Shown one piece after another: positions 1 to 9,308 of a DNA stretch of 64,000 nt. Each line of letters begins with the position of its first letter. Positions within the stretch are counted from its first letter, which is position 1. The translations under genes and the position numbers were made by a program. Below the pieces are notes generated by a model. The model was not told where the DNA came from, ran no database searches, and was given only the letters and a program-made list of their open reading frames with translations. Origin of the DNA: an uncultured Ectothiorhodospiraceae bacterium (lineage in GTDB: Bacteria; Pseudomonadota; Gammaproteobacteria; XJ16; Halofilaceae); the NCBI GenBank assembly GCA_913055615.1, contig CAJXKK010000007.1, forward strand, positions 1-64,000. Direction: 5' to 3'.

Positions 1-408
1 ACCGACGAGGACAAGATCGCGGCGGCGAAGAAGTTCATGCTGGATCTGGAGAACAACTACGCCAGCGCCAGCTATTACTCGAAGTTCTACAACTTCCCGG
101 CGCACGCCTCGCAGGTGCCGCAGCTTTTCGGGGACGACAGCTGGCTGGACGACGACCCCTGGGGCGCCGAACCGGCGGATAAGCTCAAGCTGTTGCAGAC
201 CGCCGAGGACTGGACGGCGTGGCTCGGCTACCCGGGCTATGCGAACCCGGCCATCAGCGAGGTATACCAGACCAACCTGGTCTCCAGCATGATGGCGGAC
301 GTTGCACGCGGCGCGAAGACACCGGAGGAAGCGGTCGAGAATACCGCCGGGGAGATCCGGGATATCTTCGAGAAGTGGCGTGAACGCGGTTACGTCGGCG
401 GCGACTGA
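1..408 (+). CDS. ABC transporter sugar-type substrate-binding protein, C-terminal part (5' truncated)
   Basis: The reading frame is open from the first base of the window, so the gene begins upstream; 135 residues are visible before the TGA. The tail is rich in Asp, Glu, Trp and Tyr (for example DDSWLDDDPWGAEPADKL), typical of a secreted solute-binding protein, particularly in a halophile. Placement directly before an ATPase and two MalF/MalG-type permeases supports a family 1 extracellular binding protein. The substrate cannot be named; sugars, polyols or glucosylglycerol are all possible. A strong hairpin (431-470) follows the stop codon and separates this gene from the rest of the operon. 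Confidence 0.75.
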   Translation, partial: TDEDKIAAAKKFMLDLENNYASASYYSKFYNFPAHASQVPQLFGDDSWLDDDPWGAEPADKLKLLQTAEDWTAWLGYPGYANPAISEVYQTNLVSSMMADVARGAKTPEEAVENTAGEIRDIFEKWRERGYVGGD

Positions 409-430
409 CGTTCCGCACCACTTGACCATC

Positions 431-470
431 GCCCGGCCGGCCATACCCGATGAGGCGTGACCGGCCGGGC
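431..470 (+). other. Intergenic hairpin between binding-protein and ATPase genes
   Basis: A perfect 10-bp GC stem (GCCCGGCCGG at 431-440, CCGGCCGGGC at 461-470) with a 20-base loop lies 22 bases after the binding-protein stop. No T-run follows, so it is not a classical intrinsic terminator. By analogy with mal-type operons it may protect the upstream mRNA or attenuate transcription so that binding protein exceeds permease; that role is inference. Confidence 0.6.
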
Positions 471-570
471 AACATCCTCGCGGAGCAGCAGGCACTCGAC
501 CGTGGCACGGTTGAGATGGTGCGCCGTGATCCCGTGAAATCCCAGATCACCCCAACCCGGACATGGATCC

Positions 571-1623
571 ATGGCGATACTCGAAACGCGGGCACTGGAA
601 AAACACTTCGGCCGCATCCCCGCGGTCAACGGCATCGACCTCACTTCCGAGGACGGCGAACTGCTCGCGATCCTCGGCCCATCCGGCTCCGGCAAGAGCA
701 CGCTGATGCGCATGGTGGCGGGGCTGGAGGAGCCGTCTTCCGGCGACATCCTCGTCGATAACGAGTCCATCGTCGGGGTGCCGCCCAAACGGCGCAACGT
801 GGCGATGGTGTTCCAGAACTTCGCGCTTTATCCACACATGAGCGTGCGCGAGAACATCCGTTTCCCGCTGGTCGCACGCAAGGTCCCGGAGGCGGAACAG
901 CAACAGAAGATCGACTGGGTCACCGGCATCCTCGAGATCGAGAACCTGCTCGAGCGCCGGCCGACGCGCCTGTCCGGTGGCCAGATGCAGCGCGTGGCGC
1001 TGGCGCGCGCGCTGGTCCGTGACCCGGAACTGTTCGTATTCGACGAACCGCTGTCGTCACTCGACGCGCAGATCCGCAGCCAGGCACGCGGCGAACTGCG
1101 CGAGCTCCACGACCGCACCCGGATCACCACGCTGTACGTGACCCACGACCAGCTCGAGGCCCTCGGCCTCGCCGATCGCGTGGCCGTGATCCACGAGGGC
1201 CGGATCCACCAGCTGGGTACACCGCGGGAGCTCTACGAGAATCCCGGCAACCTGTTCGTCGCCGGCTTCATCGGCGATCCGCCGATGAATCTGATCGATC
1301 TGGGCGATACGATCCTGGGTGCACGTCCCGAGCACCTGCTGGAGGCCGATAGCGTGTCGCAGGAGGAGATCGCTGTGGATCTCGATGTCGAGATCGAGCA
1401 CCTCGAGTTCCTGGGCGCCGAATGGCTCATTTATGGTGCCGTGCGTGGTGGTGTCCCGGAGGGCGACCGCGCCCCGCGGGTGATTGGCCGCCTGCGCCAG
1501 GCCGAACCGCCGGGTTTCGGCACCGGCGAGCGCCGGCGTTTCGTGATCCGCCAGTCCAATGCGCGATACTTCGATCCGCAGAGCGGTGAGCGGACGAATG
1601 GCCCCGGGGTGGCCGCCGCATGA
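571..1623 (+). CDS. ABC transporter ATP-binding protein, MalK/UgpC type
   Basis: A 350-residue ATPase that energises sugar import. Walker A is GPSGSGKST at residues 36-44, the Q-loop segment is MVFQNFALYPH, the signature is LSGGQMQRVALARAL, and Walker B is LFVFDEPLSSLD. The region after about residue 235 has the TOBE-like tail of the MalK/UgpC subfamily, including GARPEH. The start is ATG at 571; no convincing ribosome binding site precedes it, which fits readthrough from the binding-protein gene. The 3' end overlaps the next gene by ATGA, indicating translational coupling. The solute is unknown. Confidence 0.9.
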   Translation: MAILETRALEKHFGRIPAVNGIDLTSEDGELLAILGPSGSGKSTLMRMVAGLEEPSSGDILVDNESIVGVPPKRRNVAMVFQNFALYPHMSVRENIRFPLVARKVPEAEQQQKIDWVTGILEIENLLERRPTRLSGGQMQRVALARALVRDPELFVFDEPLSSLDAQIRSQARGELRELHDRTRITTLYVTHDQLEALGLADRVAVIHEGRIHQLGTPRELYENPGNLFVAGFIGDPPMNLIDLGDTILGARPEHLLEADSVSQEEIAVDLDVEIEHLEFLGAEWLIYGAVRGGVPEGDRAPRVIGRLRQAEPPGFGTGERRRFVIRQSNARYFDPQSGERTNGPGVAAA

Positions 1624-2594
1624 GTACCGTGACCGGAGGACACCACCCCGTATCGGCCGCTCCCACCGGTTTGATGGGGCGTATCAGCGAGGCGCTGGAA
1701 CGCCCGGGCGTACTCGGTTGCGTCATGCTCGCCCCGGCGGTCCTCTATGTCGTGTTCTTCGTGGCCGTCCCGTTCTTCATGGCGATCCTGCTCAGCCTGA
1801 GCGATGCCACCGCCGGCGATCCGCGGATCGACAACTTCGTCGGCCTCGACAATTTCATCGCCGTAACCGGCCAGGAGGCGTTCTGGACGGCCCTCTGGAA
1901 CAGCCTGATCATCACCGCGGCAACGGTTACGACCATCGTGGTACTGGCCACCATCGCCGTGGAGATCCTGGCACGCGAGTTCCGCGGCAAGCGGCTGGTG
2001 CAGGTCCTGTTCATGATGCCGTGGGCGATGCCGGTGTCACTGGCGGCGATCACCTGGCTGTGGCTGCTGGATTCGCAGTTCAGCCCGATCGACTGGGTCC
2101 TGGTCCAGATCGGGATCCTCGGACCCGACGGGCTCTTCGGGCCGAGCCGTCATGTGTATTACCTCGGCCGCACGGGCTGGGGCATGGCCTCGGCGGTGTT
2201 TGTCGACGCCTGGCGGACCCTGCCGCTGGCCACCATCATCGTGCTTGCGGGCCGCCTCTCCATTCCCCGTGAACGACTGGAGCAGGCGCAGATCGACGGC
2301 GCCGGTTTCTTTCGCACGCTGTTCCGCGTCGTCCTGCCCGCGCTGGCGCCGGTGCTGATCGTGGCGATCCTGTTCACCGCCCTGCTGGTGATCGGCGAGG
2401 TCTCGACCATCGAACTGCTGACACGCGGCGGGCCCGGGCACTCGACCCAGATCCTGCCGCTGTGGGCCTATGAGAAAGGCATCGAAAGCGGTGACCTCGG
2501 CCAGGGGGCGGCGATCGCGCTGTTCCTGTTCCCCGTCCTGCTGGCGGCGGCGATCGTGGCGCTGCGCTTCGCATCCCGCCTGCACGACGACTGA
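1620..2594 (+). CDS. ABC transporter permease, MalF/UgpA type
   Basis: An inner-membrane permease of 324 residues with hydrophobic segments spread along its length and the cytoplasmic EAA-like loop EQAQIDGAGFFRTLFRVVLP, which contacts the ATPase. It starts inside the ATPase stop codon (ATGA at 1620). It should pair with the next gene as the heterodimeric channel. Length and order (ATPase, MalF-like, MalG-like) match CUT1 carbohydrate importers. Substrate not determinable. Confidence 0.9.
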   Translation: MSTVTGGHHPVSAAPTGLMGRISEALERPGVLGCVMLAPAVLYVVFFVAVPFFMAILLSLSDATAGDPRIDNFVGLDNFIAVTGQEAFWTALWNSLIITAATVTTIVVLATIAVEILAREFRGKRLVQVLFMMPWAMPVSLAAITWLWLLDSQFSPIDWVLVQIGILGPDGLFGPSRHVYYLGRTGWGMASAVFVDAWRTLPLATIIVLAGRLSIPRERLEQAQIDGAGFFRTLFRVVLPALAPVLIVAILFTALLVIGEVSTIELLTRGGPGHSTQILPLWAYEKGIESGDLGQGAAIALFLFPVLLAAAIVALRFASRLHDD

Positions 2595-2606
2595 ACGGAG
2601 CGACCC

Positions 2607-3443
2607 ATGCACAGAAATGTACGCAAGTCGGGGTTCTACTTCGCGGTCGTTGGCCTGGTGCTGTTTTCGATCCTGCCGATCCTCTATGCGGTCATTACGG
2701 TCTTCAAGAAGCAATCCGAGCTGTTCGATGCCGGCGCGAATCCGTTCATCTATGAGCGCGGTCCGACCATCGAGCACCTGCTCTTCCTGTTCACCGACAC
2801 GAAGTATCCGCTGTTCCTGTGGAACTCGCTGGTCATCGGCGTCTGCGTGGTCGCGATCACCGTGCTGCTGGCCGTGCCCGCGGCGTATGCCCTGGCGCGC
2901 CTGACCGGGCGCTGGGGCGAGAGTTCGGGCATGGCGATCTTCCTGGTCTATCTGGTGCCGCCGTCGCTGCTGTTCCTGCCGCTGTTCCGGATCGTAGTCG
3001 ACCTCAACCTGACCAACACCATCTGGTCCCTGGTGCTGGTCCTGCCAACGGCGACGGTACCCTTCTGTACCTGGCTGCTGCTGGGCTTTTTCCGCTCGGT
3101 ACCGCGGGAACTGGACGAGGCGGCACTGATCGACGGCTGCTCGCGCTTCCAGGCATTCCGCAAAGTGGTTCTGCCCCAGGCGTTGCCGGGGATCGGCGCC
3201 TGCGTGGTCTTCGCGTTCTCGCTGTCGCTGGCGAACTACATCTATTCGGTGACGTTCATCAGCGAGAGTGCATCGCGCAACCTCAGCGCGGGCGTGCCCA
3301 TGGAGCTGATCCGCGGTGACGTCTACTTCTGGCCCTCGCTCATGGCCGCGACCGCGATCGTGGCGATCCCCCTGGGGATCGCGTACGGGCTGTTGTTCGA
3401 CTACCTGGTCCGCGGTTTCCAGAGCGCCGAGGCCAAGGCCTGA
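2607..3443 (+). CDS. ABC transporter permease, MalG/UgpE type
   Basis: The 278-residue second permease of the importer. About six membrane segments are apparent and the EAA loop reads DEAALIDGCSRFQAFRKVVL. The start is ATG at 2607, preceded by GGAG a few bases upstream and only 12 bases after the previous stop, so it is in the same operon. This is the last gene of the transporter; a convergent miniprotein gene lies downstream. Confidence 0.9.
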   Translation: MHRNVRKSGFYFAVVGLVLFSILPILYAVITVFKKQSELFDAGANPFIYERGPTIEHLLFLFTDTKYPLFLWNSLVIGVCVVAITVLLAVPAAYALARLTGRWGESSGMAIFLVYLVPPSLLFLPLFRIVVDLNLTNTIWSLVLVLPTATVPFCTWLLLGFFRSVPRELDEAALIDGCSRFQAFRKVVLPQALPGIGACVVFAFSLSLANYIYSVTFISESASRNLSAGVPMELIRGDVYFWPSLMAATAIVAIPLGIAYGLLFDYLVRGFQSAEAKA

Positions 3444-3492
3444 AGACACGACCGCATCGGGCGCCCCGGACTGCGGGTGCCCGGGAACCGGC

Positions 3493-3666
3493 TCAGGAGT
3501 GGGCGTGGCGCCCGATCCGCCACCAGCCGAGCGCCGACAGCACCAGCCCCGTGGCGATCAATAGCCAATGCACCGTGTCGAGACGGCCGATCATGATGCA
3601 ACCGACGATACTGCCGGCGAGGACCGAAGGACCCAGGCGGTGCGCCATATAGTCGAACGGATTCAT
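3493..3666 (-). CDS. 57-residue two-helix membrane miniprotein
   Basis: A short gene read from the reverse strand: ATG at 3666, TGA at 3493-3495. A clear purine-rich site (AGGGGGAAACT) precedes the ATG. The protein begins MNPFDYMAHRLG and has two hydrophobic stretches, about residues 15-27 (VLAGSIVGCIMIG) and 33-48 (HWLLIATGLVLSALGW), separated by GRLDT and ended by a basic His-rich tail. Small DUF-type inner-membrane proteins of this shape are common but I cannot assign a family. It is convergent to the ABC operon and divergent from moaB. The good ribosome binding site and clean hydropathy argue that it is real. Confidence 0.6.
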   Translation of the reverse strand: MNPFDYMAHRLGPSVLAGSIVGCIMIGRLDTVHWLLIATGLVLSALGWWRIGRHAHS

Positions 3667-3823
3667 AGTTTCCCCCTCGATGTGTCATGGTTCCGATGGT
3701 GCCATTCCCCGCCTGCCGGACTCGACAGACACGGGCTCGATTTCCTCCCGGCGGGACAGCGGTTCGACACCGTGCGGGCGCAACGGGACCTGATACACTC
3801 GATTATCAATCGGACAATACTCC

Positions 3824-4348
3824 ATGGCCACCGAAGAACGCGCTTTTCAGCCCCTCAATACCGCTGTGTTGACCGTCTCCGACAGCCGTACCGAGGCGAA
3901 TGACAAATCCGGCCAGTTGCTGGTGGATCGGCTCACATCGGCGGGCCACACGATCGGCGATCGGCGCATCGTACGCGACGACCGCTACGCGATCCGCGCG
4001 GTCGTCTCCGAGTGGATCGCGCGCGCGGATATCGATGCCGTGATCGCCACCGGCGGCACCGGCCTCACCGGCCGCGACGGCACCCCCGAGGCGCTGACGC
4101 CACTGTTCGACAAAACCATCGAAGGGTTCGGCGAGATCTTCCGCGCGATCTCCTTCGAGGAGATCGGGACCTCGGCTTTGCAGTCGCGCGCGCTCGCCGG
4201 CGTGGCGAACCGGACCTTCGTGTTCGCGCTGCCCGGTTCTTCCGGGGCCTGTCGCACCGCGTTCGACCGGATTATCCGCGACCAGATCGATTACCGCACC
4301 CGCCCCTGCAACCTCGTCGAATTGCGCCCGCGCCTCGACGAGCGATAG
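3824..4348 (+). CDS. moaB: Molybdenum cofactor biosynthesis protein MoaB
   Basis: A 174-residue MoaB/MogA-fold protein. The MPT-binding motif TGGTGLTGRDGTPEAL is intact, followed by the segment GFGEIFRAISFEEIGTSA and the C-terminal ALPGSSGACRTAFD loop diagnostic of MoaB rather than MogA. The family adenylylates molybdopterin or is retained as a MogA paralogue in cytoplasmic Moco synthesis. No other Moco gene is adjacent; the MoaD/MoeB-like genes lie about 39 kb away. It appears monocistronic, with phrB starting 51 bases later. Confidence 0.92.
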   Translation: MATEERAFQPLNTAVLTVSDSRTEANDKSGQLLVDRLTSAGHTIGDRRIVRDDRYAIRAVVSEWIARADIDAVIATGGTGLTGRDGTPEALTPLFDKTIEGFGEIFRAISFEEIGTSALQSRALAGVANRTFVFALPGSSGACRTAFDRIIRDQIDYRTRPCNLVELRPRLDER

Positions 4349-4399
4349 TCAGCTGGCAGCTACCGCATCCCGAATCCGCCACACCCCGAAAGGCCCGCC

Positions 4400-5845
4400 A
4401 TGTCGACCGCAATCGTCTGGTTCCGCCGCGACCTGCGCCTGGCCGATCATCCGGCGCTGGCCGCCGCACTCGAGCGCCACGAGCGGATCATCCCGCTGTA
4501 CATCCATGCACCGGAAGAAGAAGGCCAATGGGCACTGGGCGGCGCCCAGCGCTGGTGGCTGCACCATTCGCTGAAGGCGCTGGCCGCCAGTCTGGAGGCC
4601 GGGGGCGCCCGCCTGACCATCCGCCGGGGTCCGTGCGAACAGGCATTGGGCGAGCTCCTCGATGAGACCGGCGCGGAGGCGGTGTACTGGAACCGGCTCT
4701 ACGAGCCCCGGGTGATCGAGCGCGACCGCCGGATCAAGGCCTGGCTGCGGGAAAACCGGGAGGTGCACGCCGAGAGCTTCAACGCCGCCCTGCTCTACGA
4801 ACCGTGGCAAGTCGAAACCGGCCAGGGGCAGCCCTACCGCGTGTTCACGCCGTTCTGGAAACGGATATCGGGTTATGGGCTGTCGGATTCGATCGAACCG
4901 GCCCCCGTGACCATTCCCGGTCGGCAACACGCGCCGGCATCCGAACCGATCGCCGCCCTCGACCTCAAACCAAAGATCCCGTGGGACCAGGGCCTGGAGG
5001 CCGCGTGGCAACCGGGCGAACCCGGCGCGCAGGCGCGCCTTGAGCGGTTCTGCAGCGATATCCTCAGCGACTATCGCGAGGACCGCGAGCGCCCCGCGCT
5101 GGACGGGACATCGGCGCTGTCACCGCATCTGCACTTCGGCGAGATCGGGCCCAGGCAGATCGTCCGGGCACTGCGCCAGCGCGGACAGGCGGAGACCGTA
5201 TCGGCCGGGGTGTTCCTGAGCGAACTCGGCTGGCGCGACTTCGCACACCATCTGCTGTTCCATTTCCCCGAGACGCCAGAGCGGCCGCTCAACCCGCGTT
5301 TCGAGGCATTTCCGTGGCGCGACCCACGGGCAGAGGCCGCCGACGATCTGGCCGCATGGCAGGCCGGGCGTACGGGCGTGCCCCTGGTCGATGCCGGCAT
5401 GCGGCAACTGTGGCACTGCGGCTGGATGCACAACCGGATCCGGATGGTGGTCGCCTCGTTTCTGACCAAGAATCTCCGCATCAACTGGCTGCACGGTGCC
5501 CACTGGTTCTGGAATACACTGGTCGATGCGGATCTCGCCAGCAATACGCTCGGCTGGCAGTGGGCGGGAGGCTGCGGCGCCGACGCGGCCCCGTACTTCC
5601 GCATCTTCAATCCGGTCCGCCAGGGCGAGCGCTTCGATCCGGATGGCTCGTATGTACGCACCTGGGTGCCGGAGATCGCCACGCTGGCGGACCGGCATAT
5701 CCATGCGCCATGGCAGGCGCCGGCGAACGTCCTCGAGGCCGCAGGCATCACGCCCGGCCTCCATTACCCGCGGCCGATCGTCGATCTCAAGGCGAGCCGC
5801 CAGGCCGCACTCGCGGCCTTCGAAACGATCAAGGGGAAGGCATGA
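4400..5845 (+). CDS. phrB: Deoxyribodipyrimidine photolyase, class I
   Basis: A 481-residue light-dependent DNA repair enzyme. It has the N-terminal alpha/beta antenna-binding domain starting with IVWFRRDLRLADHPAL and the C-terminal FAD domain with GVPLVDAGMRQLWHCGWMHN, NRIRMVVASFLTKNL and the ASNTLGWQWAGGCGADAAPY block, all hallmark CPD photolyase segments. Length matches bacterial class I enzymes. The stop overlaps the start of the glutaredoxin-like gene by ATGA, so the two are probably co-translated. A cryptochrome-like role is possible but the repair motif set is complete. Confidence 0.94.
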   Translation: MSTAIVWFRRDLRLADHPALAAALERHERIIPLYIHAPEEEGQWALGGAQRWWLHHSLKALAASLEAGGARLTIRRGPCEQALGELLDETGAEAVYWNRLYEPRVIERDRRIKAWLRENREVHAESFNAALLYEPWQVETGQGQPYRVFTPFWKRISGYGLSDSIEPAPVTIPGRQHAPASEPIAALDLKPKIPWDQGLEAAWQPGEPGAQARLERFCSDILSDYREDRERPALDGTSALSPHLHFGEIGPRQIVRALRQRGQAETVSAGVFLSELGWRDFAHHLLFHFPETPERPLNPRFEAFPWRDPRAEAADDLAAWQAGRTGVPLVDAGMRQLWHCGWMHNRIRMVVASFLTKNLRINWLHGAHWFWNTLVDADLASNTLGWQWAGGCGADAAPYFRIFNPVRQGERFDPDGSYVRTWVPEIATLADRHIHAPWQAPANVLEAAGITPGLHYPRPIVDLKASRQAALAAFETIKGKA

Positions 5846-6144
5846 AACACGTAGCCGTCGACGACGCCGAGGCACCTGCGGACATCGCGGAACTGATCCG
5901 CTCGGCCCGGGTCGCAATCTTTCGCAGCAACCTGACCGACACCCGCGGCCTGATCGCACACCTCGATCGGGAAGGTGTCGGCTACCGAGAGGTCACGATG
6001 GGCATGGGCTCGAGCGCAGAGCGCGATCGCTTCCACCGCCTGCGCGATTGGACCGAATGGCCCCTGTTGCCCCAGGTGTTCATCGACGGCGCATTCGTCG
6101 GCGGCGCCGACGAGGCGATTGCATCGCTCCGAGGCAGCGGCTGA
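5842..6144 (+). CDS. Glutaredoxin-like protein without any cysteine
   Basis: A 100-residue protein starting at an ATG overlapping the photolyase stop. The C-terminal half carries the glutaredoxin glutathione-binding block LLPQVFIDGAFVGGADEAIA, matching the usual TVPQVFI-GG-D motif. The position of the CxxC or CGFS active site (after VAIFRS, residues 24-29) reads NLTDT, and no cysteine occurs anywhere. A thiol-redox reaction is therefore not possible; a binding or structural role is more likely. Translational coupling to phrB suggests a shared light- or stress-response context. The fold call is confident, the function unknown. Confidence 0.75.
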   Translation: MKHVAVDDAEAPADIAELIRSARVAIFRSNLTDTRGLIAHLDREGVGYREVTMGMGSSAERDRFHRLRDWTEWPLLPQVFIDGAFVGGADEAIASLRGSG

Positions 6145-6246
6145 GGCGGATCGGCAGGATTGTCCCTCGGACCGGATGCCGATCCGTGCTAACGTTTCAA
6201 CCGCGCGTAACAACTTCTACCCCGCCGAAGGGCTCGCCTCGTATCC

Positions 6247-8553
6247 ATGACCGACCACGAAGAAAACCGAGAAGAATTCGACAAGCAGGCGCTCATTTAT
6301 CACCGGATGGAGCCGCCCGGAAAACTCGGCGTCATCGCGACCAAGCCGCTGGCCAACCAGCGGGACCTCAGCCTGGCCTATTCACCGGGCGTGGCCGCGG
6401 CATGCCGGGCGATCGTGGACGATCCGCTCGAGGCATCGACGGTGACCGCCCGCGCGAACCTGGTGGGGGTCATCACCAACGGTTCGGCGGTGCTCGGTCT
6501 CGGCAACATCGGCGCGCTCGCCGCGAAACCGGTCATGGAAGGCAAGGCGGTCCTGTTCAAGGCGTTTTCGAATATCGACGTATTCGATATCGAGGTGGAC
6601 CAGCCCGATGTCGACCGGTTCTGCGATGCCGTGGCGGCGCTCGAGCCGACCTTCGGCGGCATCAATCTCGAGGACATCAAGGCGCCGGAGTGCTTTGAGA
6701 TCGAGCGCCGCCTCGGCGAGCGCATGAACATACCGGTATTCCATGACGACCAGCACGGCACCGCCATCTGCGTGGCGGCCGCGACGCTCAACGCCATGGA
6801 GGTGGTCGGCAAAAAGGTCGAGGACCTGCAGATCGTGTGCTCGGGTGCCGGCGCCGCCGCCCTCGCCTGCCTCGATATGCTCTGCTCCGTCGGTGCCCGC
6901 AAGGACCACATCACGGTAACCGACGCCAAGGGTGTGGTGCGCACCGACCGCGAAGACGGAATGGATAAGTACAAGGCGCGCTACGCCCGCGAAACCGACG
7001 CGGGAACACTCGGCGAGGTGATCGATGGCGCGGATCTCTTTCTGGGATTGTCTGCGCCGGGCGTGTTGACCGCCGAAATGGTCAAGCGCATGGGTTCGGA
7101 CCCGCTGATCTTCGCGCTGGCGAACCCGGTACCGGAGATCTGGCCGGAGGAGGCGCTGGCGGCCCGCGATGACGTGATCATGGGCACCGGGCGCTCCGAT
7201 TACCCGAACCAGATCAATAACGTACTGTGCTTTCCCTTCATCTTCCGGGGCGCGCTCGACTGCGGCGCCACCGAGATCAACGACGCGATGAAGGTGGCCT
7301 GCGCCGAGGCGATAGCCGCCCTCGCGCAGAAAGAGGCGACCGAGGCGGTCGCCAGCGCCTACGAGGATCAGTCCCTGACATTCGGCCGCGAGTTCCTGAT
7401 CCCGAAGCCGTTCGACCCGCGCCTGATCCTGGAGATCGCGCCGGCGGTGGCGCGGGCGGCGATGGAAACCGGCGTCGCTGCCCGGCCGATCCATGATTTC
7501 GAGGCCTACAACCATCGGCTGCACGCGTTCGTCTATCGCTCGACCATGGTCATGAAGCCGGTCTTCGAGAAGGCGCGGCAGTCACCGAAGCGCGTCGTCT
7601 TTTCCGATGGCGAACAGGAACGCGTACTCCGCGCAATTCAGGTGGTGGTCGACGAGGAACTGGCCATGCCGGTCGTCATCGGCCGGCGGGAGGTCGTGCG
7701 CCGACGCATTGACCGGCTGGACCTTCGCCTCGACATCGATACGGATTTCGAACTCTGCGATCCGGAGGATGATCCGCGCTACCGCGAGTACTGGACCCTC
7801 TATCACCAGTGCATGGCACGCAAGGGCGTGTCACCGGATACCGCCCGCACGGTCGTGCGCACCAACAACACGGTCATCGCCGCATTGATGGTCAAGCGCG
7901 GCGAGGCGGACGGGATGATATGCGGCAACACCGGCATCTACCAGGACCATCTGCGCGACGTTGAGGATATACTCGGCCGACGTCCTCGGGTCGGTCATCT
8001 CTCCGGACTGACGATGCTGATCATGCCCAAGGGCACGCTGTTTCTGGCGGACACGCACATTTCGCCGGAACCGGATCCGGACGCGCTCGCCGAGATGGCC
8101 GTGCTCGCGGCCCGCCAGATGCGGCGCTTCGGGATCGAACCGGAGGTCGCCATGCTGTCGCACTCCAACTTCGGCACCTCGAACGCGGAGTCGGCCCAGC
8201 GGGTCCGCGAGGCGGTCGCCATGCTGCGCCGGGATCACCCCGACCTCGAGGTCGAGGGTGAGATGCAGGGCGATGCGGCGCTCGACGAACACATCCGGGA
8301 GCGACTGTTCCCCGACGCCGAGCTCAAGGGTGAAGCGAACCTGCTGATCATGCCCTCGCTGGACGCGGCGAACATCGCCTACAACCTGCTCAAGCAGACC
8401 AGCGATGCCCTGTCCGTCGGCCCGATCCTGCTCGGCTGCGACCGCCCCGCCCATATCGTGACGCCGTCGGTTACCGCGCGCGGTATCGTCAACATGACCG
8501 CCATCGCGGTGACGGACGCCCAGCTGCAACAGGACGGGCCGGGCATTACCTGA
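6247..8553 (+). CDS. maeB: NADP-type malic enzyme with C-terminal phosphotransacetylase-like domain
   Basis: A 768-residue MaeB. The N-terminal malic enzyme part (about 1-430) has [13 protein letters not shown], the catalytic Lys region [14 protein letters not shown], the metal-binding DDQHGTAI and the nucleotide loop [13 protein letters not shown]. The C-terminal part (about 435-768) resembles phosphate acetyltransferase ([27 protein letters not shown]) and in this family is regulatory, sensing acetyl-CoA. It converts malate to pyruvate and CO2 with NADP+, feeding NADPH production. The start ATG at 6247 follows a 102-base gap. It is convergent with the DUF502 gene. Confidence 0.95.
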   Translation: MTDHEENREEFDKQALIYHRMEPPGKLGVIATKPLANQRDLSLAYSPGVAAACRAIVDDPLEASTVTARANLVGVITNGSAVLGLGNIGALAAKPVMEGKAVLFKAFSNIDVFDIEVDQPDVDRFCDAVAALEPTFGGINLEDIKAPECFEIERRLGERMNIPVFHDDQHGTAICVAAATLNAMEVVGKKVEDLQIVCSGAGAAALACLDMLCSVGARKDHITVTDAKGVVRTDREDGMDKYKARYARETDAGTLGEVIDGADLFLGLSAPGVLTAEMVKRMGSDPLIFALANPVPEIWPEEALAARDDVIMGTGRSDYPNQINNVLCFPFIFRGALDCGATEINDAMKVACAEAIAALAQKEATEAVASAYEDQSLTFGREFLIPKPFDPRLILEIAPAVARAAMETGVAARPIHDFEAYNHRLHAFVYRSTMVMKPVFEKARQSPKRVVFSDGEQERVLRAIQVVVDEELAMPVVIGRREVVRRRIDRLDLRLDIDTDFELCDPEDDPRYREYWTLYHQCMARKGVSPDTARTVVRTNNTVIAALMVKRGEADGMICGNTGIYQDHLRDVEDILGRRPRVGHLSGLTMLIMPKGTLFLADTHISPEPDPDALAEMAVLAARQMRRFGIEPEVAMLSHSNFGTSNAESAQRVREAVAMLRRDHPDLEVEGEMQGDAALDEHIRERLFPDAELKGEANLLIMPSLDAANIAYNLLKQTSDALSVGPILLGCDRPAHIVTPSVTARGIVNMTAIAVTDAQLQQDGPGIT

Positions 8554-8648
8554 ATCCAGTGGGCCATGCGGACGCTCGCGCCCGGAGAGGTCCTGAGCGC
8601 GTGTTCGGGAATGGAGCATCATCACGCCCACGCCCGGGCAGCGGCGGA

Positions 8649-9308
8649 CTACCCCTGATTGACGCTGCCCCCGGCCGATTGCGGGCGATTGACCCCTGCC
8701 GTGAGCACGACGCGCATGGCCTGCTCGATCGTCAGATCGAGTGGCCGCAGCCGGCTGGCCGGGAGATAGAGGGTGTAACCACCGACCTGGTACCCCATCG
8801 GCATATACACGGACACGAGCGGGTCATCCGCGCCGCGCGCGAGTTCCGGCAGCCCCTGTCCGACGTCGTTATCGGTCACGAAGCCGATCAGGTGTACCTC
8901 GGGCTGGATCTCCACCGAGACCACCTGCTTGAGATCGGACTCCCGCCCCGAGCGTGAGAGGAACCCGACGAGATCGCGCAAGCCGGTATACACCGTCTTG
9001 ACCAGCGGAATCCGGCTCAGCAGCGCCTCGCCCAGATCGACCAGCCGGCTGAACAGCCATGCGTTCAGAAAGGCCCCTACCAGGAGCACGATCCCGATCG
9101 CGAGTGCGATACCGAGGCCTGGGAAATACCAGCCATCCGGCAACACGACACGGACCGCCCCGCCGAACAGCGATTCGGCTTTCTGCAGCAGCCACCAGAC
9201 CAGGTAGAGCGTGATGCCGACAGGTAGAACCGTCGCCAGTCCGGAGAGGAACGTGCGCCAGAGGCGCTGCCAGAGCCCGTCACCGGCCGTATCGATCTTA
9301 TCAGTCAC
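8649..9308 (-). CDS. DUF502 family inner-membrane protein
   Basis: A 219-residue protein with two strong N-terminal membrane segments (about 20-42 and 62-85, the second IALAIGIVLLVGAFLNAWLF), then the conserved DUF502 stretch LSRIPLVKTVYTGLRD and a C-terminal soluble domain with PMGYQVGGYTLYLP. The start is GTG at 9308, overlapping the end of the deacetylase gene by 8 bases, so it is the third gene of a coupled operon. DUF502 proteins have no established biochemical role. Confidence 0.88.
   Translation of the reverse strand: MTDKIDTAGDGLWQRLWRTFLSGLATVLPVGITLYLVWWLLQKAESLFGGAVRVVLPDGWYFPGLGIALAIGIVLLVGAFLNAWLFSRLVDLGEALLSRIPLVKTVYTGLRDLVGFLSRSGRESDLKQVVSVEIQPEVHLIGFVTDNDVGQGLPELARGADDPLVSVYMPMGYQVGGYTLYLPASRLRPLDLTIEQAMRVVLTAGVNRPQSAGGSVNQG

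Noticed and set aside
2037-3449. 470-codon reverse frame
   Set aside because: Antisense to the two ABC permeases and rich in Arg, Gln, Asp and His; no domain features.
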